Source: JBEKTY01 sp049515555
GTDB lineage: Bacteria; Planctomycetota; Planctomycetia; Pirellulales; Thermoguttaceae
Length of the DNA stretch: 64,000 bases
Direction of reading: 5' to 3'
Assembly (NCBI GenBank): GCA_049515555.1
Contig: JBEKTY010000021.1
Span: forward strand, 5,495 to 69,494
The notes beneath the pieces are model-generated. The model was not told the origin of the DNA. It saw only the letters and a list, made by a program, of their open reading frames with translations, and searched no databases. This document shows positions 32,942-42,377 of this stretch, piece after piece; the first letter of the stretch is position 1; each line of letters begins with the position of its first letter. Both the position numbers and the translations under genes were made by a program.

Positions 32942-34813
32942 ATGTCAATCCAGGCCCGATGGAAGCTGTTGGCATGCGTGGCGGCGGCGGCCGTAGCGGC
33001 GGCCCAGGGCGGCTGCGGCCGTGCCGGCCCGCCGCCGGCGAGCGAGGATTCCGTCGCGGCAGGCGGCCCGGCGGCCGCCGCGGCGCCCCGGCCGGTCGCC
33101 GGCGATGACCCGGAAACGGTCGTCCGCCGCGAGCTGACCTTCGGCAGCGTTCCGCCGGCCCGCAGCGACACGCTGGTCCTGGCCTACGCCGACGATCCCG
33201 ACACGGTCAATCCGATCACCGCCAGCGACACGGTCAGCGAGGCCTTTCAGCGCGAGGTTTACGAGACGCTGGCCAACGAGAGCTTCCACGACCCGGACCG
33301 CCTGCTGCCGGCGCTGGCCGAGAGTTGGGAGTTCGACCGGGCCAACCTGGAGTTCACGATCCACCTCCGCCACGGCGTGAAGTGGCAGCCCGTCCGGCTG
33401 CCCAACGGCGAGACGCTCGCCCCCCGGGAATTCACCGCCCGGGACGTGAAGTTCTCGTTCGATTGCGTGCTGAACAAGCACGTCGAGGCCGCCGCACTGC
33501 GCAATTACTTTGAAGACCCCGAGGCCCAGGACGAGTCGCAGCGGTGCAAGATCAAGGTTGCCGTGCTGGACGACTACACGCTTACGGTCCGCTGGACGAA
33601 GCCCTACTTCCTGATCGAAGACTTCACGCTGGGCGGCGTGCCCATGATCCCGCGCCACGTATTTTCGGTAGACGCCAACGGCCAGCCGATCTCGGCCGAC
33701 TTCTCCTCGAAGGAATTTGCCGACGGCTTCAACAACCATTGGTGCAACAAGTCGATGTGCGGCACCGGGCCGCTGATGTTCAAGGAATGGCGGCGGGGCG
33801 AGCGGCTCGTGCTCGAGCGGAACCCGGACTACTGGGGCCGGCCCTATTATTTCAGCCGCCTGGTGTACCGCTGCATCGCCAACCCCAACACCATGACGCA
33901 GCAGGTCCTGCAGGGCGACCTGGATTTCGGCGGCATTCCGCAGAAAGACCAGTACATCCAGAGCCAGACCAAGCCCACCGTCGTCGAGGGGAAGGTGAAG
34001 CTGGTGGCCTTCGACTACCCGCAGTATCGGTTCATCGTCTACAACCTGAAACGCGACGCGCTAAAGGACGTGAGCTTCCGCCGCGCCATGGCGCATGCCG
34101 TCCCCGTGCAACAGATCATCGAGGGGGTATTCCACGGGCTGGCGGCTCCTATTTCCGGGCCGTTCCTGCCGGGCAGCCGGACGTGCGACCCCGGGCTGCG
34201 GCCGATCCCCTACGACCTGGCGGCCGCCCGCCGGCTGCTGGACGAAGCGGGCTGGAAAGAAGGCCCCGACGGCGTCCGCGAAAAAACCGTCCGCGGCCAG
34301 AGGCTGCGGGCCGGCTTCGACCTGCTGATCTATTCCAACGCCCCCGCCTTCCGCACCGTGGCCGAGATCTTCCAGGACAACTGCCGCCGCATCGGCGTCG
34401 AAGTGCGGGTCACGCCCGTCGAATGGGCCCTCATGCTGCAAAAGCTCAACAAGAAGGAATTCGACGCCGCCATGCTCGCCTGGGCCATGGCCTGGAAAGA
34501 CGACCCCTACCAGGTCTTCCACGGCAGCCAGGCCGACGTGCCCGACAGCTCCAACGCCGGCGGCTACCGCAACCCGCAGGTCGATCGGCTGATCGACGAG
34601 TTGCGAGGCACCCTGGACCCGCTGCGGCAGGTCGAGCTGTACCACAAGATCCATCGGCTGATATACGAGGACCAGCCCTATACGTTCCTGTTTGCCGACC
34701 AGGAGACGGCCGGCTACAACGCGCGGCTGGAGAACGTGCGGTTCTACAAGATCCGTCCCTGCGTCGACAGCCGGGAGTGGTTCAGCAGCCGGCCTCGCCT
34801 GCTGAACGACTGA
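32942..34813 (+). CDS. Oligopeptide ABC transporter substrate-binding lipoprotein (SBP family 5)
   Basis: 623 residues. The N-terminus is a lipoprotein signal (MSIQARWKLLACVAAAAVAAAQGGC), followed by a low-complexity Ala/Pro linker to about residue 55. The family 5 solute-binding core shows LVLAYADDPDTVNPITASDT, the signature region FTARDVKFSFDCVL, GTGPLMFKEWRRGERLVLERNPDYWG and YNLKRDALKDVSFRRAMAHAV. It binds peptides or other small solutes outside the inner membrane and delivers them to the permeases encoded next. It is the first gene of a four-gene cluster (binding protein, two permeases, ATPase). Confidence 0.9.
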   Translation: MSIQARWKLLACVAAAAVAAAQGGCGRAGPPPASEDSVAAGGPAAAAAPRPVAGDDPETVVRRELTFGSVPPARSDTLVLAYADDPDTVNPITASDTVSEAFQREVYETLANESFHDPDRLLPALAESWEFDRANLEFTIHLRHGVKWQPVRLPNGETLAPREFTARDVKFSFDCVLNKHVEAAALRNYFEDPEAQDESQRCKIKVAVLDDYTLTVRWTKPYFLIEDFTLGGVPMIPRHVFSVDANGQPISADFSSKEFADGFNNHWCNKSMCGTGPLMFKEWRRGERLVLERNPDYWGRPYYFSRLVYRCIANPNTMTQQVLQGDLDFGGIPQKDQYIQSQTKPTVVEGKVKLVAFDYPQYRFIVYNLKRDALKDVSFRRAMAHAVPVQQIIEGVFHGLAAPISGPFLPGSRTCDPGLRPIPYDLAAARRLLDEAGWKEGPDGVREKTVRGQRLRAGFDLLIYSNAPAFRTVAEIFQDNCRRIGVEVRVTPVEWALMLQKLNKKEFDAAMLAWAMAWKDDPYQVFHGSQADVPDSSNAGGYRNPQVDRLIDELRGTLDPLRQVELYHKIHRLIYEDQPYTFLFADQETAGYNARLENVRFYKIRPCVDSREWFSSRPRLLND

Positions 34814-34830
34814 ACGACCCGCAAGCGTGG

Positions 34831-34953
34831 CTCCCCTCGCCCTTTGGGAGAGGGGCAGGGGGTGAGGGCAGCCGGTGCTGAGCGCGAACAATGACAAGAC
34901 AGAACCGTCGCTGGCGCGCCCTCACCCTAACCCTCTCCCGGAGGGAGAGGGGA
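34831..34953. repeat. Inverted pair of CCCTCTCCC/GGGAGAGGG palindromes
   Basis: CTCCCCTCGCCCTTTGGGAGAGGGG with GGGGTGAGGGC on the left (34831-34870) is complementary to GCCCTCACCCTAACCCTCTCCCGGAGGGAGAGGGG on the right (34918-34952). It lies between the binding-protein and permease genes and may lower expression of the permeases relative to the binding protein. Confidence 0.8.
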
Positions 34954-35013
34954 CATTGAATCGACGTTTTTCGCGACTTAAGAACTAATCTCGATACTCC
35001 AGACCCGAGCCAA

Positions 35014-37002
35014 ATGTCGGCCTACATCCTGCGACGCCTGCTGATCATGATTCCCACGCTGTGGGGCGTGACAATCGTTTCCTTCTGCATCATGCAGTTG
35101 GCGCCGGGCGATCCGCTGCTGGCCAAGGCGGGGGGCGGGGCCGCCGGCCGAACCGCCCAAACCCGCGAAGCCTACCTCATCCAGAAACGGGACCTGAAGC
35201 TCGACAAGCCCCTGCTCTTGAACTTCAACTTCTTCCGCGACTACACTCAGCCGGTCCGGCTGGCGGCCTACTACATGGCCCGCACCGACGCCGAGATCGC
35301 CGCCGAACTTAACACTGCTGGACAAGCCAGCAGTGGCACCCAGGCGAAGGGTGGCACGTCCCTGAGCGAAGCGAAGGGCGTGCTTTCCAGGCCCGCCACG
35401 CCCTTCGTTCCTCAGGGACGTGCCACCCAAGCCGCCGAAGCCGGTGACGATGGACGCGGAGAGCTCCCTTCCAACTCCCCAAATCCCCAAATCCCCAAAT
35501 CCCTAAATCCCCCTCCCGCGGCCGCCCGGCTAACGTTCCTCCACGGCCTCGGCATTCCCGACTTCGACCGGCGGCTGGCCGATCCCCAGCAGTACTCGGG
35601 CTTGGCCCAGGCCATCCAGAGCCACGTGCAGGTGTTTTGCGAGAACTCGCCCTGCGGGGCGGGCGCGGCGGTGGACATTCTCCGCTCACCCGCGGCCGAG
35701 GAGCGGCAGAAGATCGGCGCCATCCGCTCACTGGCCAACATGGTGCCCGATCCGTTCCGCTATACCTACTCGCGACGGCCGGCGGCGGCGGAAACACCGC
35801 AGGTCATGGCCGCCTGGCAGAGTTGGTGGCGGCGGGCGGAGCCGGGCTTTCCGCCGCTGGCCCCCCAGCGCCGGACCGTACTCCAGCAGCAACTGGCCAC
35901 CCTGGCCGCCGAGACCTCGTGGGCCCGGCTTATGGAAGGCGTGGCACAGTTCCATTTCGCAGACGCCCCATTCTTCGCCGAAATCCTGCTTGGCGAGTCA
36001 CCCTTGCCGGAAAAGGTCGTGGCGGCCATGGCCCTGCGGCAGGCGGTGGGCACGCCGCTGGCCGCCGACGTGGCCCGCGACGCACGGAGCGACATGCTCC
36101 AAGCGGTGGCCGAGAACTGGCTGAGCTGGTACGACGCCCACCGGGCGGAGCTCGAACCCGGACCGTGGCGCAAAGCCTGGCTGATCTTCGCCGACACGCA
36201 GTACGCCCACATGATCGGGCGGCTGGCAACCTTCGACTTCGGCCGCTCGGCGGTGCGGACCCGCGAGCCGGTCAGCGAAAAGATCTGGAGCGCCGTGCTC
36301 GTCTCCGCCCCCCTGATGATCCTTTCCGAGCTGCTGATCTATCTGATCGCCGTTCCGCTGGGCATCGTCTGCGCGGTGAACCGCAACGGGCTGGCCGATC
36401 GCGGCATCTCGCTGCTGCTGTTCCTGCTGTTCTCGGTGCCGGCCTTCGTGGCGGGGATGCTGTTCCTGCTCTTCTTCTGCTACGGCGATTATCTGAAGTG
36501 GTTTCCCATGTTGGGCATCCATCGCGACGGGGCCGAGCAGTTGGGCTTTGTGGCCTACGGCCTGGATTACCTGTGGCACATTGCGCTGCCGCTGGTTTCG
36601 CTGTCGCTGTTCAGCCTGGCGGGCATGGCCATGTACGCCCGCTCCAGCATGCTGGAGGTGATCGGCCAGGACTACATCCGCACAGCCCGCGCTAAGGGCC
36701 TCTCCGAGCCGGCGGTGATCCTCAAGCACGCCTTGCGCAACGCGATGATCCCCATCATCACCCTCTTTTCCAGCTTCCTGCCCGCCATATTGGGCGGCAG
36801 CGTGCTGGTCGAGGTCCTGTTCAACATTCCCGGCATGGGCCGCCTGAGCTTCGATTCCATCCTGCTCCGCGACTTTCCCACCCTGATGGCGATGATCTAC
36901 ATCGACTCGATCGTCGTCATGTTCAGCATCCTTCTGTCGGACCTGCTGTACGTGGTCGTCGATCCGCGAATCAGCTTCCAACGGCAAGGGCAGTCGGCAT
37001 GA
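35014..37002 (+). CDS. Oligopeptide ABC transporter permease (OppB/DppB type) with repeat-filled periplasmic insertion
   Basis: 662 residues, about twice the family norm. Helix 1 is MSAYILRRLLIMIPTLWGVTIVSFCIMQLAPGDPL. The last 270 residues hold the remaining helices and the EAA loop (MLEVIGQDYIRTARAKGLSEPAVILKHALRNAMIPII). Between them lies a periplasmic domain of about 350 residues containing natural-looking helical sequence (for example VMAAWQSWWRRAEPGFPPL) plus a stretch of about 70 residues (98-168) encoded by three different repeat elements. The gene overlaps the next permease by ATGA. Function: inner-membrane channel half for peptide uptake. Confidence 0.9.
   Translation: MSAYILRRLLIMIPTLWGVTIVSFCIMQLAPGDPLLAKAGGGAAGRTAQTREAYLIQKRDLKLDKPLLLNFNFFRDYTQPVRLAAYYMARTDAEIAAELNTAGQASSGTQAKGGTSLSEAKGVLSRPATPFVPQGRATQAAEAGDDGRGELPSNSPNPQIPKSLNPPPAAARLTFLHGLGIPDFDRRLADPQQYSGLAQAIQSHVQVFCENSPCGAGAAVDILRSPAAEERQKIGAIRSLANMVPDPFRYTYSRRPAAAETPQVMAAWQSWWRRAEPGFPPLAPQRRTVLQQQLATLAAETSWARLMEGVAQFHFADAPFFAEILLGESPLPEKVVAAMALRQAVGTPLAADVARDARSDMLQAVAENWLSWYDAHRAELEPGPWRKAWLIFADTQYAHMIGRLATFDFGRSAVRTREPVSEKIWSAVLVSAPLMILSELLIYLIAVPLGIVCAVNRNGLADRGISLLLFLLFSVPAFVAGMLFLLFFCYGDYLKWFPMLGIHRDGAEQLGFVAYGLDYLWHIALPLVSLSLFSLAGMAMYARSSMLEVIGQDYIRTARAKGLSEPAVILKHALRNAMIPIITLFSSFLPAILGGSVLVEVLFNIPGMGRLSFDSILLRDFPTLMAMIYIDSIVVMFSILLSDLLYVVVDPRISFQRQGQSA
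35312..35514. repeat. Three repeat elements in frame within the permease gene
   Basis: (1) CACTGCTGGACAAGCCAGCAGTGGCACCC, a GTGCCACTGCTGG-family palindrome, at 35312-35341. (2) An 80-bp palindrome at 35349-35428: GGGTGGCACGTCCCTGAGCG and CAGGGACGTGCCACCC arms with an AAGGGCGTG/CACGCCCTT inner stem. (3) A CCCCAAAT octamer array at 35477-35514. Together they encode residues about 100-167 without a stop. Confidence 0.85.
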
Positions 37003-38237
37003 CGGAAGGCGCGGCCTATCTGGACATCGTCTGGCGGCAGTTCCGGAAGAACCGGCCGGCGGTTATAGCCCTGTGGGTCTTGGCGCCGCTCGTGGTGGCG
37101 GCGGTCTTCGCGCCGCTCGTGGCCTCCGATCAGCCGCTGGTCTTCCGCGACGGCGGCCGCACGCTGTTCCCCTGGTTCCGGGCACTTTTCAACACCGAGG
37201 AGCCGGTCGATTTCGTGTTCAACATGGCGCTGCTGGCGTGCCTGCCTTGGCTCGTTGTGGCGGCGGGGTGCAACCGCGTCTGGCGCCGCCGCGGCTGGCC
37301 CGGCCGGCGCCGCTTGTTGCTGGCCCTGGGTCTGGGCGCGGCCATGCTGGCCGGCCTGTGCGCGGTGTTCTTCTACGGCGGGCTCCGTCCGGCCAACACC
37401 TACCGCGCTTGGAGTTTCGCCGAGCGGGAGTTCCAGGATCCCCTGAACCGCCACGGCCTTTACGCGCTGGTGCCGCTGGGCCCGACCGAGCAGGACAGCC
37501 CGCCCTACTTCCGTGGGCCCGGCTATCGTCGCACCGACAAGGCCGCCTGGACCAAGTGCACCGACGGCTTCCCGCACCTGCTGGGCACCGACGATTCCGG
37601 CCGCGACGTGCTGGTGCGGATGATCTACGGCACGCGGATCTCGCTTACCGTGGGCTTCGTGGCCGTGGGCATCTACCTGGCGATCGGGATCGTGGCCGGG
37701 GCCGTGGCCGGCTACTTCGGCGGCCCGGCCGATATCCTCATCTCGCGGATCATCGAGGTCGTGCTGCTGTTCCCCTCCTTCTTCCTGATCCTGACGCTGG
37801 TGGCCCTCATCGGGCCCAGCATTTACATCATCATGGTGGTGATCGGCATTACCGGCTGGCCGACGATCGCCCGCCTGATCCGCGGCGAGGTGCTGAAGCA
37901 GCGGGCGATGGAATACGTGGCCGCGGCGCAGGCCCTGGGGGCCTCCAGCGGCCGGATCATCTTCCGCCACATCCTGCCCAACGCCCTGGCCCCGGCCCTG
38001 GTCGCCGCACCCTTCGGCATCGCCGACGCCATCGTCACCGAGGCCGGCCTGAGCCTGTTGGGCTTCGGCGTACAGCCGCCGGCGCCCAGTTGGGGCGCCC
38101 TGCTCCAGCAGGGCAACGACAATTACGCCTACTGGTGGCTGATCGTCTTTCCGGCCCTGGCGATCTTCGTCACCGTGACCGCCTTCAATCTCGTGGGCAG
38201 CGGCCTGCGCGACGCCATGGACCCGAGGCTGAGATAG
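36999..38237 (+). CDS. Oligopeptide ABC transporter permease (OppC/DppC type)
   Basis: 412 residues, starting in an ATGA overlap with the preceding permease. The N-terminal helix VIALWVLAPLVVAAVFAPL is followed by an unusual extra pair of helices (about 70-130) and a periplasmic segment, then the core with GTDDSGRDVLVRMIYGTRISL, a hallmark of DppC-type proteins, and the EAA loop region EYVAAAQALGASSGRIIFRHILPNALAPALV. It pairs with the OppB-type subunit to form the channel. Its TAG stop runs straight into a GAGGGGTG octamer array. Confidence 0.92.
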   Translation: MTEGAAYLDIVWRQFRKNRPAVIALWVLAPLVVAAVFAPLVASDQPLVFRDGGRTLFPWFRALFNTEEPVDFVFNMALLACLPWLVVAAGCNRVWRRRGWPGRRRLLLALGLGAAMLAGLCAVFFYGGLRPANTYRAWSFAEREFQDPLNRHGLYALVPLGPTEQDSPPYFRGPGYRRTDKAAWTKCTDGFPHLLGTDDSGRDVLVRMIYGTRISLTVGFVAVGIYLAIGIVAGAVAGYFGGPADILISRIIEVVLLFPSFFLILTLVALIGPSIYIIMVVIGITGWPTIARLIRGEVLKQRAMEYVAAAQALGASSGRIIFRHILPNALAPALVAAPFGIADAIVTEAGLSLLGFGVQPPAPSWGALLQQGNDNYAYWWLIVFPALAIFVTVTAFNLVGSGLRDAMDPRLR

Positions 38238-38281
38238 GGGCGAGGGGTGAGTGGTGAGGGATGAGGGGTGAGGGGCGAAAG
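38235..38281. repeat. GAGGGGTG octamer array between permease and ATPase genes
   Basis: GGGGCGAGGGGTGAGTGGTGAGGGATGAGGGGTGAGGGGCG fills the 44-bp gap. It contains G-rich stretches that can serve as a ribosome-binding site for the ATPase. Confidence 0.75.
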
Positions 38282-39302
<1,021 letters not shown>

Positions 39303-39310
<8 letters not shown>

Positions 39311-39503
39311 GGGGGATTAGGGGATTAGGGATTAGGGATTAGGGATTAGGGATTGGGGAAATGCGCCCTGTTGTGGCACGGTCTCCTGACCGTGCCACAA
39401 CAGACCGTGCCACTACAGGTGGAGACCGTGCCACAACAACATGCCCAGTTTGCAGTTCTTTCATTCTTCATCCCCAATCCCCAATCCCTAATCCCTAATC
39501 CCC
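39303..39503. repeat. Inverted GATTAGG / CTAATCC heptamer arrays around a GTGGCACGGTC palindrome
   Basis: GATTAGG units (39303-39358) and CCAATCC/CTAATCC units (39471-39503) are complementary arms. The centre holds GTTGTGGCACGG-N8-CCGTGCCACAAC (39370-39401) and two further AGACCGTGCCAC half copies. Both flanking genes converge on it, and both have TAG stops lying inside an arm. Confidence 0.9.
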
Positions 39504-40091
39504 CCTCCGATAGACCTTCGTCTCGGTGACAATCGCGTCCATGCGGACATCGCCGGGCAGCATAGGGACTTCGGCGAAGATTTGGCACTGGAAGGCGACG
39601 GCGACCAGCGCCGTTTCGCCCCCGGCGCGGGCCAACAGCCGGTCGAAATATCCGCGGCCGTAGCCGATTCGCCCGCAGTGCGGATCGAAGGCCAGGCCCG
39701 GCACGACGACCAGGTCCAGCTCTTCGACGGCCGCTCGGCGCTCGGGCCGCAGCCGCACCTCCGGCCGCGGCTCGAGAATGCCGAAGCTGCCGGGGGCCAG
39801 GTCCGCCAGGCCTTCCAGCCGGAACAGCTCCAGGCGGTCCTCGACGCACCACGGGACTGCCACCCGCTTGCCGTCGGCCAGGGCCTGCTCAATAAACTCC
39901 CGCGTGGGGACCTCGCTGCGGAAGCTGACGTACGAGAGCACCGTCGCGGCCGCGCCGTATTCCGGCATGGCCCGCAGACGATCCGTAATCCGGCGGCCGG
40001 TCAACTCCGCACACGGCTGGCAACGGCGGCGGCCTTGGGCCTCGGCACGGATCTCCTGCTTGCGGCGCCGCAGACTTTCAAATTGCTCCAT
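39495..40091 (-). CDS. 5-formyltetrahydrofolate cyclo-ligase
   Basis: 198 residues from ATG 40091; ten more residues upstream in frame are unlikely. It converts 5-formyl-THF to 5,10-methenyl-THF with ATP. Family features: N-terminal LRRRKQEIRAEAQGRRR, the substrate strand VLSYVSFRSEVPT, EPRPEV, and the C-terminal nucleotide loop VPGLAFDPHCGRIGYGRGYFDRLLAR (G-x-R-(L/I)-G-Y-G-x-G-x-Y-D). The last codons GGGGATTAG come from the neighbouring heptamer array. Confidence 0.92.
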   Translation of the reverse strand: MEQFESLRRRKQEIRAEAQGRRRCQPCAELTGRRITDRLRAMPEYGAAATVLSYVSFRSEVPTREFIEQALADGKRVAVPWCVEDRLELFRLEGLADLAPGSFGILEPRPEVRLRPERRAAVEELDLVVVPGLAFDPHCGRIGYGRGYFDRLLARAGGETALVAVAFQCQIFAEVPMLPGDVRMDAIVTETKVYRRGD

Positions 40092-40115
40092 AAGAAGAAC
40101 CAAAAAGAAGCAAAG

Positions 40116-40168
40116 GCTCAATGTTCAATGAAGGCACCGTCCAAACGCCGCATCATTGAACATTGAGC
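40116..40168. terminator. Perfect 16-bp inverted repeat with T-run
   Basis: GCTCAATGTTCAATGA (40116-40131) and TCATTGAACATTGAGC (40153-40168) are exactly complementary, followed by ATTTTT on the plus strand. It is built from CAATGTT-type heptamers. On the minus strand it lies downstream of the GDPD-HEAT gene and upstream of the cyclo-ligase, so it could end the former; the T-run, however, favours plus-strand termination. Confidence 0.5.
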
Positions 40169-40199
40169 ATTTTTCCAATTGATCATTCCCCGTGCCCAT

Positions 40200-40231
40200 G
40201 GTGGGGCTCGCTCCGCTCGACCCACCCTACG
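40200..40231. repeat. Palindrome, GGTGGGTCGAGCG family
   Basis: GGTGGGGCTCGC/GCTCGACCCACC, with further CCCACCCTACG fragments up to about 40263, just beyond the 3' end of the GDPD-HEAT gene. Confidence 0.75.
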
Positions 40232-40270
40232 ACTCGGCCCACCCTACGGCTCCGCTCGACCCTACGACCG

Positions 40271-42061
40271 TCATGGCTTGGCCGCATGTTGGGCGTCCCA
40301 CCAGGGCAGGGCCCAGTCGGCGTGTTGGGCCAGAAGTGCACGGCTTCCCGGCTGCGGATCGCGCAGGCACTCCTGCACGGCGGCGGCGCGGACCGCGGCC
40401 GATTTGTGTTGCAGAAGGCCGGCCAGCAGTCCCGGCCGATCCTCGGCAGGGAAGCGGGCCAGGGCCTCGGCCGTGCGGGCCAACAGCTCAGGCGACCGCC
40501 GCGCCGCCTCGGCCTCGGAGAGTTGCACTGCGGCCTCCAGCGCCTGCCGGGCTTCGTCCGTGCCGATCGCCCGTAGCGCCTCGGGCAGGAACCGCGGCAC
40601 CTGGAGATCCCGGTAGACCAGCCAGCGGGGCGGGCCGTTGGCGTCGTCGTCGGCCGCGCCGCCCGGCGGCTCCCACAACAGGGCCTCCCGCAGCAGGCCC
40701 ACCGCAGCGGCGACCCGCAGCCTGCCGAGGCTCCAGGCGGCCATGGCGCCGTCTACGCCCAGCCACATCCGGTTGGGGCCCGCCTCTCGATATTGAAAGG
40801 TCCTGGTCAGTGCGGTTGCCACGGCCGCTCCGCGATCGCCCAAGAGACCCAGGGCGTAGGCGTAGCGGCCACGGGCCTCGACGACCGCTTCGTGGCCGGC
40901 GGGCTGGCCATCGCCGGCCGGCTGGGGCTCGGTGAGCCGCTGGAGCACGGCCGCAGCGGCGGCAGGGAGGTTGGCCCGCCCGCAGGCCACGGCCGCCTCG
41001 GCCCGCACCGCCAGCGCGCCGTCGCCCAGCAGATCGACGAGCGTGCCGCGGCTGGGCTCGTCCAGCAGGGCCGGCCGGTGGGCGGCAATCAGGCCCAGGT
41101 TCCAGGCCACGGCCCGGCGGATCTCCGCTTCCGGCCGCCGGGCCAGCTCGGGGGCCAGCGCGACGAACCGGCCGGGGGCGGCGATGGCCAGCCGCACGGC
41201 CGCCAAGCGCACCGGGACAGCCTTCGATTGACCCCACAGCACCGCCTCCAATTGCCCCGTCTCACCCGGCGGTTTATGGCTTAGCGGCTCGACCGGCGTC
41301 AGGCCGCACGCGGCCGGCGGCTTGCCCAGCAGGCCCAGGGCCGCCCGGGCATCGTCTACAAGAACCACCTGCCCCGGCCGGTCCAACACCGCACGAACGG
41401 CGGCCGGGTCCAGCTCCGCGCCGTTAGCGGCCAGCGAGCCTTTCAGCCGCAAGCGCGGCATGCCCAGCCGCCCGAAGGCCTGGGCGTTGTCCTGGCTATA
41501 GCCGATCACCTGATCGACCATTTCGGCCTGGGCCAGGGCGCGGAGCACGGGGAGATCGATCTTCGGCGTCTTAACGTCCAGCCACACCAGGCCCGCGCGA
41601 TCGCGGAGCAACTGCAAGACGTCGGCCAGCACCGGTACCCGGCCGCAATCGGCCACCGCGGGCGGCACATCGCGCCGCCGCGCCAGCACAAGCTCCTCGT
41701 AGTACGAATCCTCGACCGTGCCGAAGCCGTCCAGGCGGTATTCGAGCCGCTCGTCGGGAAACAAGACCAGCGCGCCGTCCTTGGTGCGGCGGACATCGAG
41801 CTCGACGGCCGGGCAGCCCAGGGCCAGCGTGCTGCGGATAGCCGAGAGCGTATTGTCCGGCCCCGGCGTGGCCGTCCCGCCATGGGCCATGAGGATCGTC
41901 TCCCGGCGGGCCCGGCTCACCTCGTCGTGCCGGGCCTGACGCTGGTCGTCAGACTCCGGGCGAAGCGCGGCCGCCGGGTTGGGAACGCGCACCAAGGGCG
42001 TCTCCGCCCCCGCCAGAAACAGGCACAGCACCGCCGTCAACGACCGTCCAGGTATGTTCAT
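40271..42061 (-). CDS. Exported glycerophosphodiester phosphodiesterase-like domain with HEAT repeats
   Basis: 596 residues from ATG 42061 (MNIPGRSLTAVLCLFLAGAET, a short signal peptide). Residues about 55-260 fit the GDPD TIM barrel: ILMAHGGTATPGPDNTLSAIRSTLALGCPAVELDVRRTKDGALVLFPDERL. The metal-binding ELD and the TKDG strand are kept, but the usual AHRG...PENT reads AHGG...PDNT. Residues about 280-590 consist of HEAT-like helical pairs (RAVAWNLGLIAAHRPALLDEPSRGTLVDLLGD and others) typical of planctomycete scaffold proteins. It may cleave glycerophosphodiesters or teichoic-like phosphodiesters; the altered residues make activity uncertain. Confidence 0.75.
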   Translation of the reverse strand: MNIPGRSLTAVLCLFLAGAETPLVRVPNPAAALRPESDDQRQARHDEVSRARRETILMAHGGTATPGPDNTLSAIRSTLALGCPAVELDVRRTKDGALVLFPDERLEYRLDGFGTVEDSYYEELVLARRRDVPPAVADCGRVPVLADVLQLLRDRAGLVWLDVKTPKIDLPVLRALAQAEMVDQVIGYSQDNAQAFGRLGMPRLRLKGSLAANGAELDPAAVRAVLDRPGQVVLVDDARAALGLLGKPPAACGLTPVEPLSHKPPGETGQLEAVLWGQSKAVPVRLAAVRLAIAAPGRFVALAPELARRPEAEIRRAVAWNLGLIAAHRPALLDEPSRGTLVDLLGDGALAVRAEAAVACGRANLPAAAAAVLQRLTEPQPAGDGQPAGHEAVVEARGRYAYALGLLGDRGAAVATALTRTFQYREAGPNRMWLGVDGAMAAWSLGRLRVAAAVGLLREALLWEPPGGAADDDANGPPRWLVYRDLQVPRFLPEALRAIGTDEARQALEAAVQLSEAEAARRSPELLARTAEALARFPAEDRPGLLAGLLQHKSAAVRAAAVQECLRDPQPGSRALLAQHADWALPWWDAQHAAKP

Positions 42062-42195
42062 GCTTCCCTCACTGTTGGGGTGGAGGAACGACACGGCCCC
42101 ATTGTACTCGCTGATCTGGGGACGTAGTAGCGCGGCTCGTCGCCCCGGCTCAGAACGGGAGTCTTACAAATTGCGGCGAGAACTGCACAATCAGT

Positions 42196-42349
42196 CCCCC
42201 TCTCCCTCCGGGAGAGGGCCGGGGTGAGGGGAAGCCGCGTTGGTCACGAGAATCGCAGAGGCACGATCCTCACTCATTTTCCCTCACCCTAACCATCTCC
42301 CGGAGGGAGAGGGGACTGGGCATAACCATCTCCCGGAGGGAGAGGGGAC
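42196..42349. repeat. Three CCCTCTCCC/GGGAGAGGG palindromes
   Basis: CCCCTCTCCCTCCGGGAGAGGG with CCGGGGTGAGGGG (42196-42231), its inverse CCCTCACCCTAACCATCTCCCGGAGGGAGAGGGG (42280-42314) and a truncated third copy (42324-42348). This 315-bp gap between two minus-strand genes holds nothing else recognisable. Confidence 0.85.
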
Positions 42350-42377
42350 CGGACATCCATAATTTGCAAGAGTGCGG

